Shown here piece after piece: positions 8,430-14,537 of a stretch of DNA of 33,904 nt. The DNA lies in assembly GCA_900319485.1 (NCBI GenBank), contig ONOQ01000021.1, positions 1 through 33,904 on the forward strand, given 5' to 3'. The notes beneath the pieces are model-generated. The model searched no databases and was not told the origin of the DNA. It was given only the letters and a program-made list of their open reading frames with translations. A program made the translations under genes and the position numbers. Each line of letters begins with the position of its first letter. The first letter of the stretch is position 1. The stretch is from an uncultured Bacteroidales bacterium. GTDB lineage: Bacteria; Bacteroidota; Bacteroidia; Bacteroidales; UBA932.

Positions 8430-9270
8430 CCGGATCTGTAACTGTAAATTTAACTTCCTTATCCACTCCGTAGCCGGCCCAGTAGCCAAGTGCTCCGTCC
8501 AAATTGCTTTCGAGGTCGTTCTCGAAGAACATGCTGAAGGCATTGGAGGCCAGCATTATCTCAAAATTATCCCAGTACTCGAACGTCTTTCTGTCCGTGG
8601 AGCACAGTTTTATCCACAGCACGTCTCCGGTGTGGATGTTGGGCATGTCTATGGAATCCATAAGTCGCTGAGTGCTGTACACGAATACTTCCGTATAGCC
8701 ATCCAGGGACTCATCTGATATATTTGTCATTGCCGAAGGGTGATAATGGGAATCCTTCCCCTCCGTCTTTGTGAATATCTTGTAGAACTGGCCGGTCTGA
8801 GGGGGATCAGTGAAGCAAACCCTCACGGAAGCGGTTGTATCCGTTACGGCCTGGACATAAACCTTGTCTATGGGTACGGGCTCCGGAATCTTGGTGGAGG
8901 CTTCAACATGGTAGTCCTTGTAATCCACCTTGAGGGTGTAGGTCTTGCCCACTTCTCCGGTGATGGCCGATGTGGTGTAGATGTACGGCGGGAAATAATC
9001 CGGATCCGGAATTCCGGTGAGAATCTCCGTCTTGGTGCCGTCGGATATGCTTACCTTGGCCCATTTTGCAATATGGTCAAGCATTCCCTTTGAATCCATT
9101 TCACGGCCGGTGGCTATGCCGATGGATTCCGACACCATCACAACCGGATTCCCACCGTTCTCTATCCAGCCCTCAACCACAAGCTGTGACCGGCCCACCT
9201 CCTCCGTTTTGGAGCAGGCCCAAAGCGCGGGAAGAAGGGCTATGACTACTATATGAAGGATCTTTTTCAT
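8422..9270 (-). CDS. DUF4249 lipoprotein
   Basis: A 282-residue secreted lipoprotein of the Bacteroidota-specific DUF4249 family. It has a signal peptide with lipobox LWAC (Cys19), followed by the family hallmark LVVEGWIENGGNPVVMVS. The rest is predicted to be beta-rich. DUF4249 genes usually sit beside a TonB-dependent receptor, and that is the case here: the receptor's TAG stop directly abuts this ATG. A role as a surface-exposed partner of the receptor, analogous to SusD-type lipoproteins, is an inference. Its stop overlaps the start of the RelA/SpoT gene. Confidence 0.88.
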   Translation of the reverse strand: MKKILHIVVIALLPALWACSKTEEVGRSQLVVEGWIENGGNPVVMVSESIGIATGREMDSKGMLDHIAKWAKVSISDGTKTEILTGIPDPDYFPPYIYTTSAITGEVGKTYTLKVDYKDYHVEASTKIPEPVPIDKVYVQAVTDTTASVRVCFTDPPQTGQFYKIFTKTEGKDSHYHPSAMTNISDESLDGYTEVFVYSTQRLMDSIDMPNIHTGDVLWIKLCSTDRKTFEYWDNFEIMLASNAFSMFFENDLESNLDGALGYWAGYGVDKEVKFTVTDPDE

Positions 9271-11295
9271 CTAGAATCTGAGGAAATAACCGACGGACGG
9301 CATAAAACGGATCTGGATAAGGTTGGGACGGAAAGAATAGGTCATATTCTTTCTGTTGAAATGGAGTCCGTATCCCACCGCGTTAACCCTTCCAAGGACA
9401 TTGTACATTGAGAAATTGACCCCGTGGGTAAGCCTTGGGCTTTTCTTTATGTACCAGTTGCCGCTAAGGTCCAGTTTGGCATAAGGAGAGAGGGTTTCGG
9501 CGTTATACGGGCCGTAGGTGCACACCATACGGCTTCCCACAAGGTAGAAGGATGTGGGACGGGTGTAGGGCGTACCGCTTGCCACCACAAATGTGCCGCC
9601 AACGTCAAACCGCCCGAAGTCGTAGGTTGCCACTATGTCAAGTTCGTGGCGCCTTTCGTGGGCCGATGTGAACTCAAACGAGTGCCAGTCGTTGAGGAAG
9701 GTGCGTAGGCTCCTTGCCCAGGCATAACTGATCCAGCCGGTGAATCGGCCTTTCTGCTTCTGGATCATAAGGTTGAAGCCAAAGGCGCGGCCGTTTCCCT
9801 TGAGGGTGCTTGTCTCAAGGGAATAGTCTCCGGTGTACATGTCCATAAGGCTGCCCACGTACTCCAACTGGTTGTAGAGTTGCTTGTAGTAAACCTCGGC
9901 CGACACTGACATCATCTGGTCCCAGAAACTGTTGTTGTACGCAAGGGAGAAGCAGTGGGCCCACTGCGGCGCCTGGAGATCTCCGGCCAGGGTCCAGAAT
10001 TCCGACGGCAGGCCGGAAGAGGTAAGGCCGGTCTGGAACAGGTTCTGGCGCTTGATTCCATAGGTGAAGTCAAGTTTGCCGCCCTCCAGGAAATCGGCCA
10101 CAAGACTTACCTCAGGGGTGACGCCCCAGAAACTCCTGCGCTGCGGCGACAGGTACCAATCGGCCCCGAAACCGGCCTTGAGGCTGAGCCAGTAGCCAAG
10201 GCTGCGGCTGTATTCTGCACTAATTGCCGCAGCAAAGGCGCTTTCCGTGGGGATGCCGCCGTTGTTGCGGGCGTCGTTGAAATGACCTTCCGTGTAGGGA
10301 TTCTGCGGCTGGGTGTAATATGCGCTGAAACGGGCGCCGAAGTCCCAGTTCTTCCAGTGGAGTTTTGCGCGGTAGCCGGCGTCCATGATGTAGGACTGCA
10401 TCCTGGCATAGACGCCGAAGGCCTTCAACTTGGGATCCAGACCCGCCGTTGTGTAGTAGACGGTCTGCTTGAGGCTGGCCTCAGTGTAATAGTGGTTCCA
10501 GTGGACGGCTCCAAGGGCGTTATACCACTTGGCGTCCATATTCTCAAATAGGCCCACGCCCGTGAAAAGGCCCATATCCAGGCCCCCGAAGAGGTCTACG
10601 GTGATGCGGTCCTTCTTTGTGGGTTTCCACGTCCAGGTTATGTTGGCGTCCGTGAAGTTGTAGGTCATGGCGTTGTCTTCGTAGCGGAGCATTCCGCCGA
10701 AGAGAAGGTCAAGGTAGGTGCGCCTGGCGCTTATCTTGAGGGAGGATTTCCCAAGGGGAATATCCACGGTTCCCTGGGCCGATAAAAGGCTCACGGATGC
10801 ATCAACGCTGAGTTTTCGGGCAACTGTATCGGCCAGTTGCATATCTATCATTCCACCTATACGGGATTCCTGGCCGCAACTTGTGGCGTACTTCATTCCC
10901 TTGTAATGAGGGGAGTTGAAGGCGGAGAAGAAGCCCAGCATATGCCCGGTGCCGTAAATGGGGACGCCTTCCTGGGAGATGAGGGTGTGGGAGTGCTCGC
11001 TTCCCTGCATGTACAGGCCGCCGTCAACCTCCGTGTTCACCTGCACGCTGGGAAGGAGGCGCACAAAACGGATGGGATCCGGCGTGCCCAGGATGGCGGG
11101 AATCTTGGTTATCTCATCCGTGTTTATCTGGCCGCTTATGCCGCGGCTGTTGAGGACCAGCGGCTTTTTTGATTCCTCCGTGATGACGGATTTGTCAAGA
11201 TTGAACGTGGCTACGGTATCCGGCTCCTGCGCACGCGCGAAGAAGCAGGCTGCAAGCAGCGCTATGGCCGCAAGGCTATTCCGTAGAGAGCACAT
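9271..11295 (-). CDS. TonB-dependent receptor
   Basis: A 674-residue outer-membrane protein. A signal peptide (MCSLRNSLAAIALLAACFFA) is followed by a plug domain at about 45-150 (ISGQINTDEITKIPAILG, then LPSVQV and the GGLYMQGS strand). A long beta-barrel with alternating aromatic strands follows and ends in a terminal Phe. The N-terminal carboxypeptidase-like domain common in Bacteroidota receptors is absent, so the plug begins soon after the signal peptide. The start overlaps the end of the upstream lipoprotein gene by 20 bp. It should bind and import a substrate with TonB energy, or act as a signal receptor. The substrate cannot be told from the sequence. Confidence 0.9.
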   Translation of the reverse strand: MCSLRNSLAAIALLAACFFARAQEPDTVATFNLDKSVITEESKKPLVLNSRGISGQINTDEITKIPAILGTPDPIRFVRLLPSVQVNTEVDGGLYMQGSEHSHTLISQEGVPIYGTGHMLGFFSAFNSPHYKGMKYATSCGQESRIGGMIDMQLADTVARKLSVDASVSLLSAQGTVDIPLGKSSLKISARRTYLDLLFGGMLRYEDNAMTYNFTDANITWTWKPTKKDRITVDLFGGLDMGLFTGVGLFENMDAKWYNALGAVHWNHYYTEASLKQTVYYTTAGLDPKLKAFGVYARMQSYIMDAGYRAKLHWKNWDFGARFSAYYTQPQNPYTEGHFNDARNNGGIPTESAFAAAISAEYSRSLGYWLSLKAGFGADWYLSPQRRSFWGVTPEVSLVADFLEGGKLDFTYGIKRQNLFQTGLTSSGLPSEFWTLAGDLQAPQWAHCFSLAYNNSFWDQMMSVSAEVYYKQLYNQLEYVGSLMDMYTGDYSLETSTLKGNGRAFGFNLMIQKQKGRFTGWISYAWARSLRTFLNDWHSFEFTSAHERRHELDIVATYDFGRFDVGGTFVVASGTPYTRPTSFYLVGSRMVCTYGPYNAETLSPYAKLDLSGNWYIKKSPRLTHGVNFSMYNVLGRVNAVGYGLHFNRKNMTYSFRPNLIQIRFMPSVGYFLRF

Positions 11296-11806
11296 TCTTC
11301 AAAAGGAAGTCTATAAGCGGTTCTACAAGAAGGACCCCCGTGACGGCATATGTAGTGCCGTCCGGGAAGCGGAATACGGGCGTGGGAACGTTGTTGTAAA
11401 GGACCATGTCCAGGGTTGCAAGCTGGTCCCCGTCTATGAAAACCTTGGTTCCGGTTTCTCCAAGGCCGATTCCCTCAAGGCGGATACCCCCGTGGAGGGT
11501 GGCCTTAAAGCCGCCGGAGCCCACGTCCATTGAGATGAGGGTGAGGCCGTTCTTGGTGTAAGTGTAGCGGATCACGCCAACGCTTGGCACTGTTACCTTG
11601 CTGTTTGCAAGGATTTCCGCAGTGGGATTGTCCACCTTTTCCAGATTGAACTTCTTGAAAAAAACCGTGAAGGCGTCGTCCAGACGTTTTTTCTGAAGTT
11701 CTTCCTGGGTGAATTCGTGCATATCCGTGCCTTCCGTCACCGGGGGCTTATTGCAGCCGGCCAGAAGGAGCACAGAAAGAATGTATATGTACACACGCGC
11801 ACGCAT
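11276..11806 (-). CDS. Small lipoprotein of unknown function
   Basis: A 176-residue protein beginning MRARVYIYILSVLLLAGCNK, a clear lipoprotein signal with Cys18. The frame continues upstream to 11824, but the ATG at 11806 gives the cleaner signal peptide. I do not recognise the mature part. It has a charged helical region followed by beta-rich sequence with glycines. It is the first gene of the nine-gene minus-strand unit. A TATATTTG promoter box lies only 6 bp ahead of the ATG, so the transcript may have almost no leader. It overlaps the TonB-receptor gene by 20 bp, which points to a shared envelope function. Confidence 0.75.
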   Translation of the reverse strand: MRARVYIYILSVLLLAGCNKPPVTEGTDMHEFTQEELQKKRLDDAFTVFFKKFNLEKVDNPTAEILANSKVTVPSVGVIRYTYTKNGLTLISMDVGSGGFKATLHGGIRLEGIGLGETGTKVFIDGDQLATLDMVLYNNVPTPVFRFPDGTTYAVTGVLLVEPLIDFLLKNVLSTE

Positions 11807-11812
11807 AGATTG

Positions 11813-11820
11813 CAAATATA
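11813..11820 (-). promoter_or_regulatory. -7 element for the nine-gene unit
   Basis: TATATTTG on the minus strand matches the Bacteroidota TAnnTTTG consensus exactly. It ends 6 bp before the ATG at 11806, so transcription would begin at or next to the start codon. No clear -33 box is seen. It is the only good promoter found ahead of the unit ending at 1530. Confidence 0.6.
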
Positions 11821-11881
11821 GCATTTTTCGCGGTTTTCAGAAAGAGTTCGGGCGCCTTTTTCACTTTTTTTAATTTTACGC

Positions 11882-11911
11882 TTGCAGATTTGGAAAAAAG
11901 CAGTAAATTTG
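11882..11911 (+). promoter_or_regulatory. tRNA promoter (-33 and -7 boxes)
   Basis: TTG (11882-11884) and TAAATTTG (11904-11911) are separated by 19 bp, matching the Bacteroidota primary sigma factor consensus. tRNA-Gln begins 21 bp further on. Confidence 0.65.
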
Positions 11912-11932
11912 CAGTCCCAATTCGGGGCACAT

Positions 11933-12006
11933 TGAGATATGGTGTAATGGTAGCACTACAGATTCTGGCTCTGTCAGTGAGGGTTCGAGTCCTTCTATCT
12001 CAACCA
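11933..12006 (+). tRNA. tRNA-Gln (anticodon CTG)
   Basis: A full cloverleaf folds by eye. The acceptor stem is TGAGATA/TATCTCA with discriminator A and an encoded CCA. The D arm is GTG...CAC. The anticodon stem is ACAGA/TCTGT with loop TTCTGGC, giving anticodon CTG. The T stem is GAGGG/CCTTC with the canonical loop TTCGAGT. A short T-rich stretch follows at 12030, but the second tRNA begins 46 bp later and may be cotranscribed. Confidence 0.93.
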
Positions 12007-12052
12007 AAAATCAGCCTGTACCAAGCTGGTTTTTATTTTGAAATAACGGTAC

Positions 12053-12129
12053 GGCGGGGTAGCTCAGCTGGTTAGAGCGTCGGATTCATAATCCGGAGGT
12101 CGTGGGATCGTGACCCACTCCCGCTACCA
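12053..12129 (+). tRNA. tRNA-Met (anticodon CAT), atypical T loop
   Basis: The acceptor stem is GGCGGGG/TCCCGCT with G-U pairs at both ends, discriminator A and an encoded CCA. The D arm is GCTC...GAGC. The anticodon stem is TCGGA/TCCGG with loop TTCATAA, giving anticodon CAT. The T stem GTGGG/CCCAC is perfect, but the loop reads ATCGTGA instead of the usual TTCGANN. Position 54 is thus A and position 58 is T. The absence of the GGG/CCC anticodon-stem pairs of initiators suggests an elongator tRNA. A tRNA-Ile2 read through lysidine is the alternative. Confidence 0.88.
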
Positions 12130-12189
12130 CACCAAACATCATACAGTCCTGGCCCAATATGCCGGCCACTTCTGAAACTCGCTATATAC

Positions 12190-12216
12190 CCGGCGCTATT
12201 CCAGCGGCGGTTTTTT
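12190..12216 (+). terminator. Intrinsic terminator after the tRNA genes
   Basis: The stem CCGGCGCT (12190-12197) / AGCGGCGG (12203-12210) has one mismatch and loop ATTCC, followed by six T. It lies 60 bp after tRNA-Met. Confidence 0.75.
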
Positions 12217-12256
12217 GTTTATATGGGGCGGCGCAAGGCGGCGCGGGGCGGTGTCC

Positions 12257-12360
12257 GGGCAACGAAACACACGAAAAACGCTAAAAACGTGTAAATCGTT
12301 GACCAAATGGGCAACGAAATACACAAAATCGGCCTAAAACGTGTGAGTCATTGCCCAAAT
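12257..12360. repeat. Tandem pair of 52-bp palindromic repeats
   Basis: Two directly adjacent 52-bp units (12257-12308 and 12309-12360) agree at about 41 positions by hand alignment. Each starts GGGCAACGAAA and can fold into a hairpin. The outer arm GGGCAACGA pairs, with one mismatch, with the far end of the unit (TCGTTGACC or TCATTGCCC). A 3x3 internal loop follows, then an inner ACAC/GTGT stem (ACACG/CGTGT in the first unit). No open reading frame or transposase is nearby. It resembles REP/BIME-type intergenic repeats. Confidence 0.75.
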
Positions 12361-12430
12361 CGGCGGTGATATTTCATGGTGAATTCAAGGGGTGTTGTGA
12401 TAAGTATTCTGACGCCTTGACAGAACTGCT

Positions 12431-12438
12431 TACCTTTG
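12431..12438 (+). promoter_or_regulatory. -7 element of small RNA unit 1
   Basis: TACCTTTG matches TAnnTTTG exactly, 4 bp before the repeated small RNA sequence. No good -33 box is visible at the expected distance. Confidence 0.5.
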
Positions 12439-12442
12439 CAAT

Positions 12443-12518
12443 AGAAAAGTCCTATTCGGGAGCGAAGGCCCTGGTTCCACCAAGGCGGTTTATGTAGCTC
12501 AAGTGGGGCTTTTTTTAT
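12443..12518 (+). ncRNA. Putative small RNA, copy 1 of a tandem pair
   Basis: A unit of about 76 nt follows a TACCTTTG promoter box and ends in an intrinsic terminator: stem AGCTC/GGGCT with a 5-nt loop, then seven T. A second hairpin, CCTGG/CCAAGG with one bulged A, lies in the middle. An upstream GAGC could instead pair with the GCTC of the terminator stem, giving a mutually exclusive fold. No open reading frame fits. The same unit recurs 130 bp downstream with only three differences. I do not recognise it as a known RNA family. Confidence 0.6.
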
Positions 12519-12536
12519 TGCGCTATAAGTTTATTA

Positions 12537-12568
12537 TTTGCAGGATCCAGAAAAAGTTCGCATATTTG
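12537..12568 (+). promoter_or_regulatory. Promoter of small RNA unit 2
   Basis: TTTG (12537-12540) and CATATTTG (12561-12568, one mismatch to TAnnTTTG) are 20 bp apart. The box ends 4 bp before the second small RNA copy, the same spacing as in copy 1. Confidence 0.45.
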
Positions 12569-12572
12569 CATC

Positions 12573-12650
12573 AGAAAAAGTCCTACTCGGGAGCGAAGGC
12601 CCTGGTTCCACCAAGGCGGTTTATGTAGCTCAAGCGGGGCTTTTTTTATT
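12573..12650 (+). ncRNA. Putative small RNA, copy 2 of a tandem pair
   Basis: This copy is nearly identical to the unit at 12443-12518. It has one extra A near the 5' end and two T-to-C changes, one of them in the terminator loop. The terminator stem AGCTC/GGGCT followed by seven T is intact. A partial extra copy of the 5' segment (CAGAAAAAGTTC) lies just upstream at about 12548-12559, which suggests local duplication. The 3' T-run overlaps the stop-codon end of the convergent DUF3800 gene by about 5 bp. Confidence 0.6.
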
Positions 12651-13467
12651 TTTTATTGTCGTTCCGGAACTCCGGCGTAGTGAACTTCCAATGCCTGTAA
12701 GGCATGCTCCAGAAGTCTTTGGGAACAGCAAGCGGCGTTGTGTTGCTGATGTCAAACAATTCGATATTGTTGCAGTCTTTGATCTGTTCCAGAATGTGGA
12801 AGAATAACTGTTCCTTTGCGATGGTCCGATGTCCACGTTCAGTTGCTCCAGCAGGAATCTCCTCATTCTTCTTGTTGAGCATGAATGATATGGACCCCAG
12901 AACAATGTCCATGCACTGCTGAATGGAATGTTTTCCAGAATTGATTTCCACCACGTCATCCATACGAATCTTTATCCCCGCCTTGCGGAAATGCGAATTC
13001 TTCTGCAGGGAGAAAATGTGGGATTTGAAGGCATCCCGTTGGTCCAAGGGGTATGGAATCTCGTCGAAGTAGAGTCGAAGGAAGACTGGCTTCGGGCCAT
13101 CGTGATAAGTCAAGCCGAAAGCATGCTTGACAAACTGATAATACAGAATAGAGTACCGGTTATGGATCTTTTCTGGGCTTAAATCAGTTGGTGTCTGGGC
13201 TGTCTCACGAAACATGATACGGACTTTCAGGCGGTTTTCTTTCAATAAAGAGAAGAAAAGGTCCACAACCTGCTTGTATTTATCCAGGTAGTTGCCTGTT
13301 ACCTTTACCCATTTGATTTCACCCTTCAGGTTCAGTTCTGCCTTCTTGGCATCAATGACCGCCTTGATGGAGTCATAGTCCGTGTTACGGACCAATACCC
13401 CACCAAAGAAGTCTGTGTAATATTCCCCATTGCTAACGGATTCATCGCAGTAAATAATGTACTCCAT
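12646..13467 (-). CDS. DUF3800 protein
   Basis: A 273-residue protein that opens with the DUF3800 signature IIYCDES (Asp8, Glu9) followed by FFGGVLV. Further acidic positions are FDEIP, the DDVVEINSG region, and the CMDIVLGS helix that normally carries a metal-binding Asp. DUF3800 is thought to have an RNase H-like fold and is often found among mobile or defence genes; its function here is unknown. The gene is visibly more A+T-rich than its neighbours and lacks the 7-mer GGCCGAT that is frequent everywhere else in the window. It sits beside two tRNA genes and several repeats. These points suggest horizontal acquisition. It has its own promoter. Confidence 0.82.
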   Translation of the reverse strand: MEYIIYCDESVSNGEYYTDFFGGVLVRNTDYDSIKAVIDAKKAELNLKGEIKWVKVTGNYLDKYKQVVDLFFSLLKENRLKVRIMFRETAQTPTDLSPEKIHNRYSILYYQFVKHAFGLTYHDGPKPVFLRLYFDEIPYPLDQRDAFKSHIFSLQKNSHFRKAGIKIRMDDVVEINSGKHSIQQCMDIVLGSISFMLNKKNEEIPAGATERGHRTIAKEQLFFHILEQIKDCNNIELFDISNTTPLAVPKDFWSMPYRHWKFTTPEFRNDNKK

Positions 13468-13487
13468 ACTTTGTTCGTTTTAGGACA

Positions 13488-13495
13488 CAAAGATA
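13488..13495 (-). promoter_or_regulatory. -7 element of the DUF3800 gene
   Basis: TATCTTTG on the minus strand matches the consensus exactly and ends 20 bp before the ATG at 13467. Confidence 0.6.
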
Positions 13496-13544
13496 CGAAA
13501 CCCAATTCACGCGAGTGGAGGTTAAATGGTTGATATATAGAAAG

Positions 13545-13590
13545 TTACACGATTCTATGGGATTACCGGTAATACCAAAGAATCGTGTAA
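13545..13590. repeat. 46-bp near-perfect palindrome
   Basis: The outer arms TTACACGATTCT / AGAATCGTGTAA are a perfect 12-bp inverted repeat, and the centre ATTACCGGTAAT is itself a perfect palindrome. Over the full 46 bp only two base pairs fail to match. There is no T-run, so it is not a typical terminator. It lies about 50 bp upstream of the DUF3800 promoter. A second, shorter inverted repeat TGCCGAT/ATCGGCA follows at 13604-13630. Confidence 0.8.
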
Positions 13591-13720
13591 GAGATTGATA
13601 ATGTGCCGATTGGCTTCCACCGCATCGGCATTACAATTAGGGTGGGGCTACTTGCCGATTAACTTGAAGGCCTGGGAGGGGTGCGGTGAAAACCACCACA
13701 AGAAATATCTCGCACGGGGT

Positions 13721-13728
13721 TATATTTG
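13721..13728 (+). promoter_or_regulatory. -7 element ahead of the 13746 gene
   Basis: TATATTTG matches TAnnTTTG exactly and ends 17 bp before the ATG at 13746. No -33 box is evident. Confidence 0.55.
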
Positions 13729-13745
13729 CAAAAAGTAATGACACT

Positions 13746-14423
13746 ATGAAACGTTTTGCAATTTTGGCGCTGGTGATGATGCTGCCACTGGCGCTCCCGG
13801 CTCAGGAGAACAGCAACCTTGGGAAGAAATACGGCAATTACGAGATCAGGTACGGCAAGGGAAAATGGACCGATGAGGCCCCTGTGACCGCCATATATAA
13901 CAACGCCACGGGCGCGTGGGTGACCTCCCAAAAGATTAACAAAAAGACCGGAGACATATTCTTCCTTCCCAACACAGACGTAGAATTCATTGAAGGCGAA
14001 AGGTATGTTCCCCAGGCTCAGGGACTGGTGGAGATTGGAAACGCCTTCTCCTGGAACAAGAGCATCGAGTACCCCCAGGGAAAGTGGCTATGCAAGGAGC
14101 ACTGCGGGGTGTACAGGATTGAAAATGACCAGCTTGTCCCCATCGTGGAGTCCGGAATGGAGCTGGAGTATGCCGAGGTTTGGGGCGCACGCTACCTTAG
14201 AATACTCGTGATACCGGAGCACGCTCTCATCATTGCGTCTTACCATCCCAAGGACAAGGAAATCTACCACAAGAAGAGTTATTCAATCTTCAACCTGAAC
14301 GGCAAGCGCCTCTACGACAACCTGCTGGATTTCAATCTGAAGGACGGGCCCACCGTCCACATCCAGCTTGAGGACGGCAGCTGGCATTTCCTGGACCAGG
14401 CCGATGGACATATGCTGGACTAA
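13746..14423 (+). CDS. Secreted protein of unknown function
   Basis: A 225-residue protein with a signal peptide, MKRFAILALVMMLPLALPAQ. An in-frame ATG lies further upstream at 13686, but it precedes the promoter box, so I use 13746. The mature part is beta-rich and contains KWTDEAPVTAIYNNATGAWV and a DGSWHFLD segment. These recall WG-type repeats, but I cannot assign a family. It is the first of six plus-strand genes for secreted or membrane proteins. A 114-bp gap with its own promoter box separates it from the next, so it may be a separate transcript. Confidence 0.75.
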   Translation: MKRFAILALVMMLPLALPAQENSNLGKKYGNYEIRYGKGKWTDEAPVTAIYNNATGAWVTSQKINKKTGDIFFLPNTDVEFIEGERYVPQAQGLVEIGNAFSWNKSIEYPQGKWLCKEHCGVYRIENDQLVPIVESGMELEYAEVWGARYLRILVIPEHALIIASYHPKDKEIYHKKSYSIFNLNGKRLYDNLLDFNLKDGPTVHIQLEDGSWHFLDQADGHMLD

Positions 14424-14441
14424 CAACCCAAATCCGCCACT

Positions 14442-14506
14442 AATGGCCAATTATGCTGGATTTGCCTTTGTCAAAAAATCCTTTCCTGCATTTTTGGCCA
14501 TTTTTT
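14442..14506 (+). terminator. Possible weak terminator or attenuator
   Basis: AATGGCCAA (14442-14450) and TTGGCCATT (14494-14502) are perfectly complementary over 9 bp, and the right arm runs into six T. The loop of 43 nt is long for an intrinsic terminator, so I am unsure. The next promoter box begins 2 bp later. Confidence 0.35.
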
Positions 14507-14508
14507 CT

Positions 14509-14516
14509 TAACTTTG
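14509..14516 (+). promoter_or_regulatory. -7 element ahead of the 14538 gene
   Basis: TAACTTTG matches TAnnTTTG exactly and ends 21 bp before the ATG at 14538. Confidence 0.5.
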
Positions 14517-14537
14517 TATCAATCACATAATTACTAT

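Noticed and set aside
8429-8543. N-terminal extension of the RelA/SpoT gene
   Set aside because: The extra 38 residues overlap the DUF4249 gene deeply and look random; the ATG at 8429 forms the usual stop-start overlap.
12443-12650. CRISPR array
   Set aside because: There are only two repeat units of about 77 nt, each with a terminator and promoter box, no regular spacers and no cas genes.
12365-12660. Riboswitch controlling a downstream gene
   Set aside because: Both units end in their own terminators and the next gene is convergent, so no plus-strand gene lies immediately downstream to be controlled.
12053-13680. Integrated element with attachment sites at tRNA-Met
   Set aside because: No second copy of the tRNA 3' end and no integrase or recombinase gene were found within the window.
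13686-13745. Upstream start of the 13746 gene
   Set aside because: It lies ahead of the TATATTTG promoter box and would place 20 unrelated residues before a good signal peptide.
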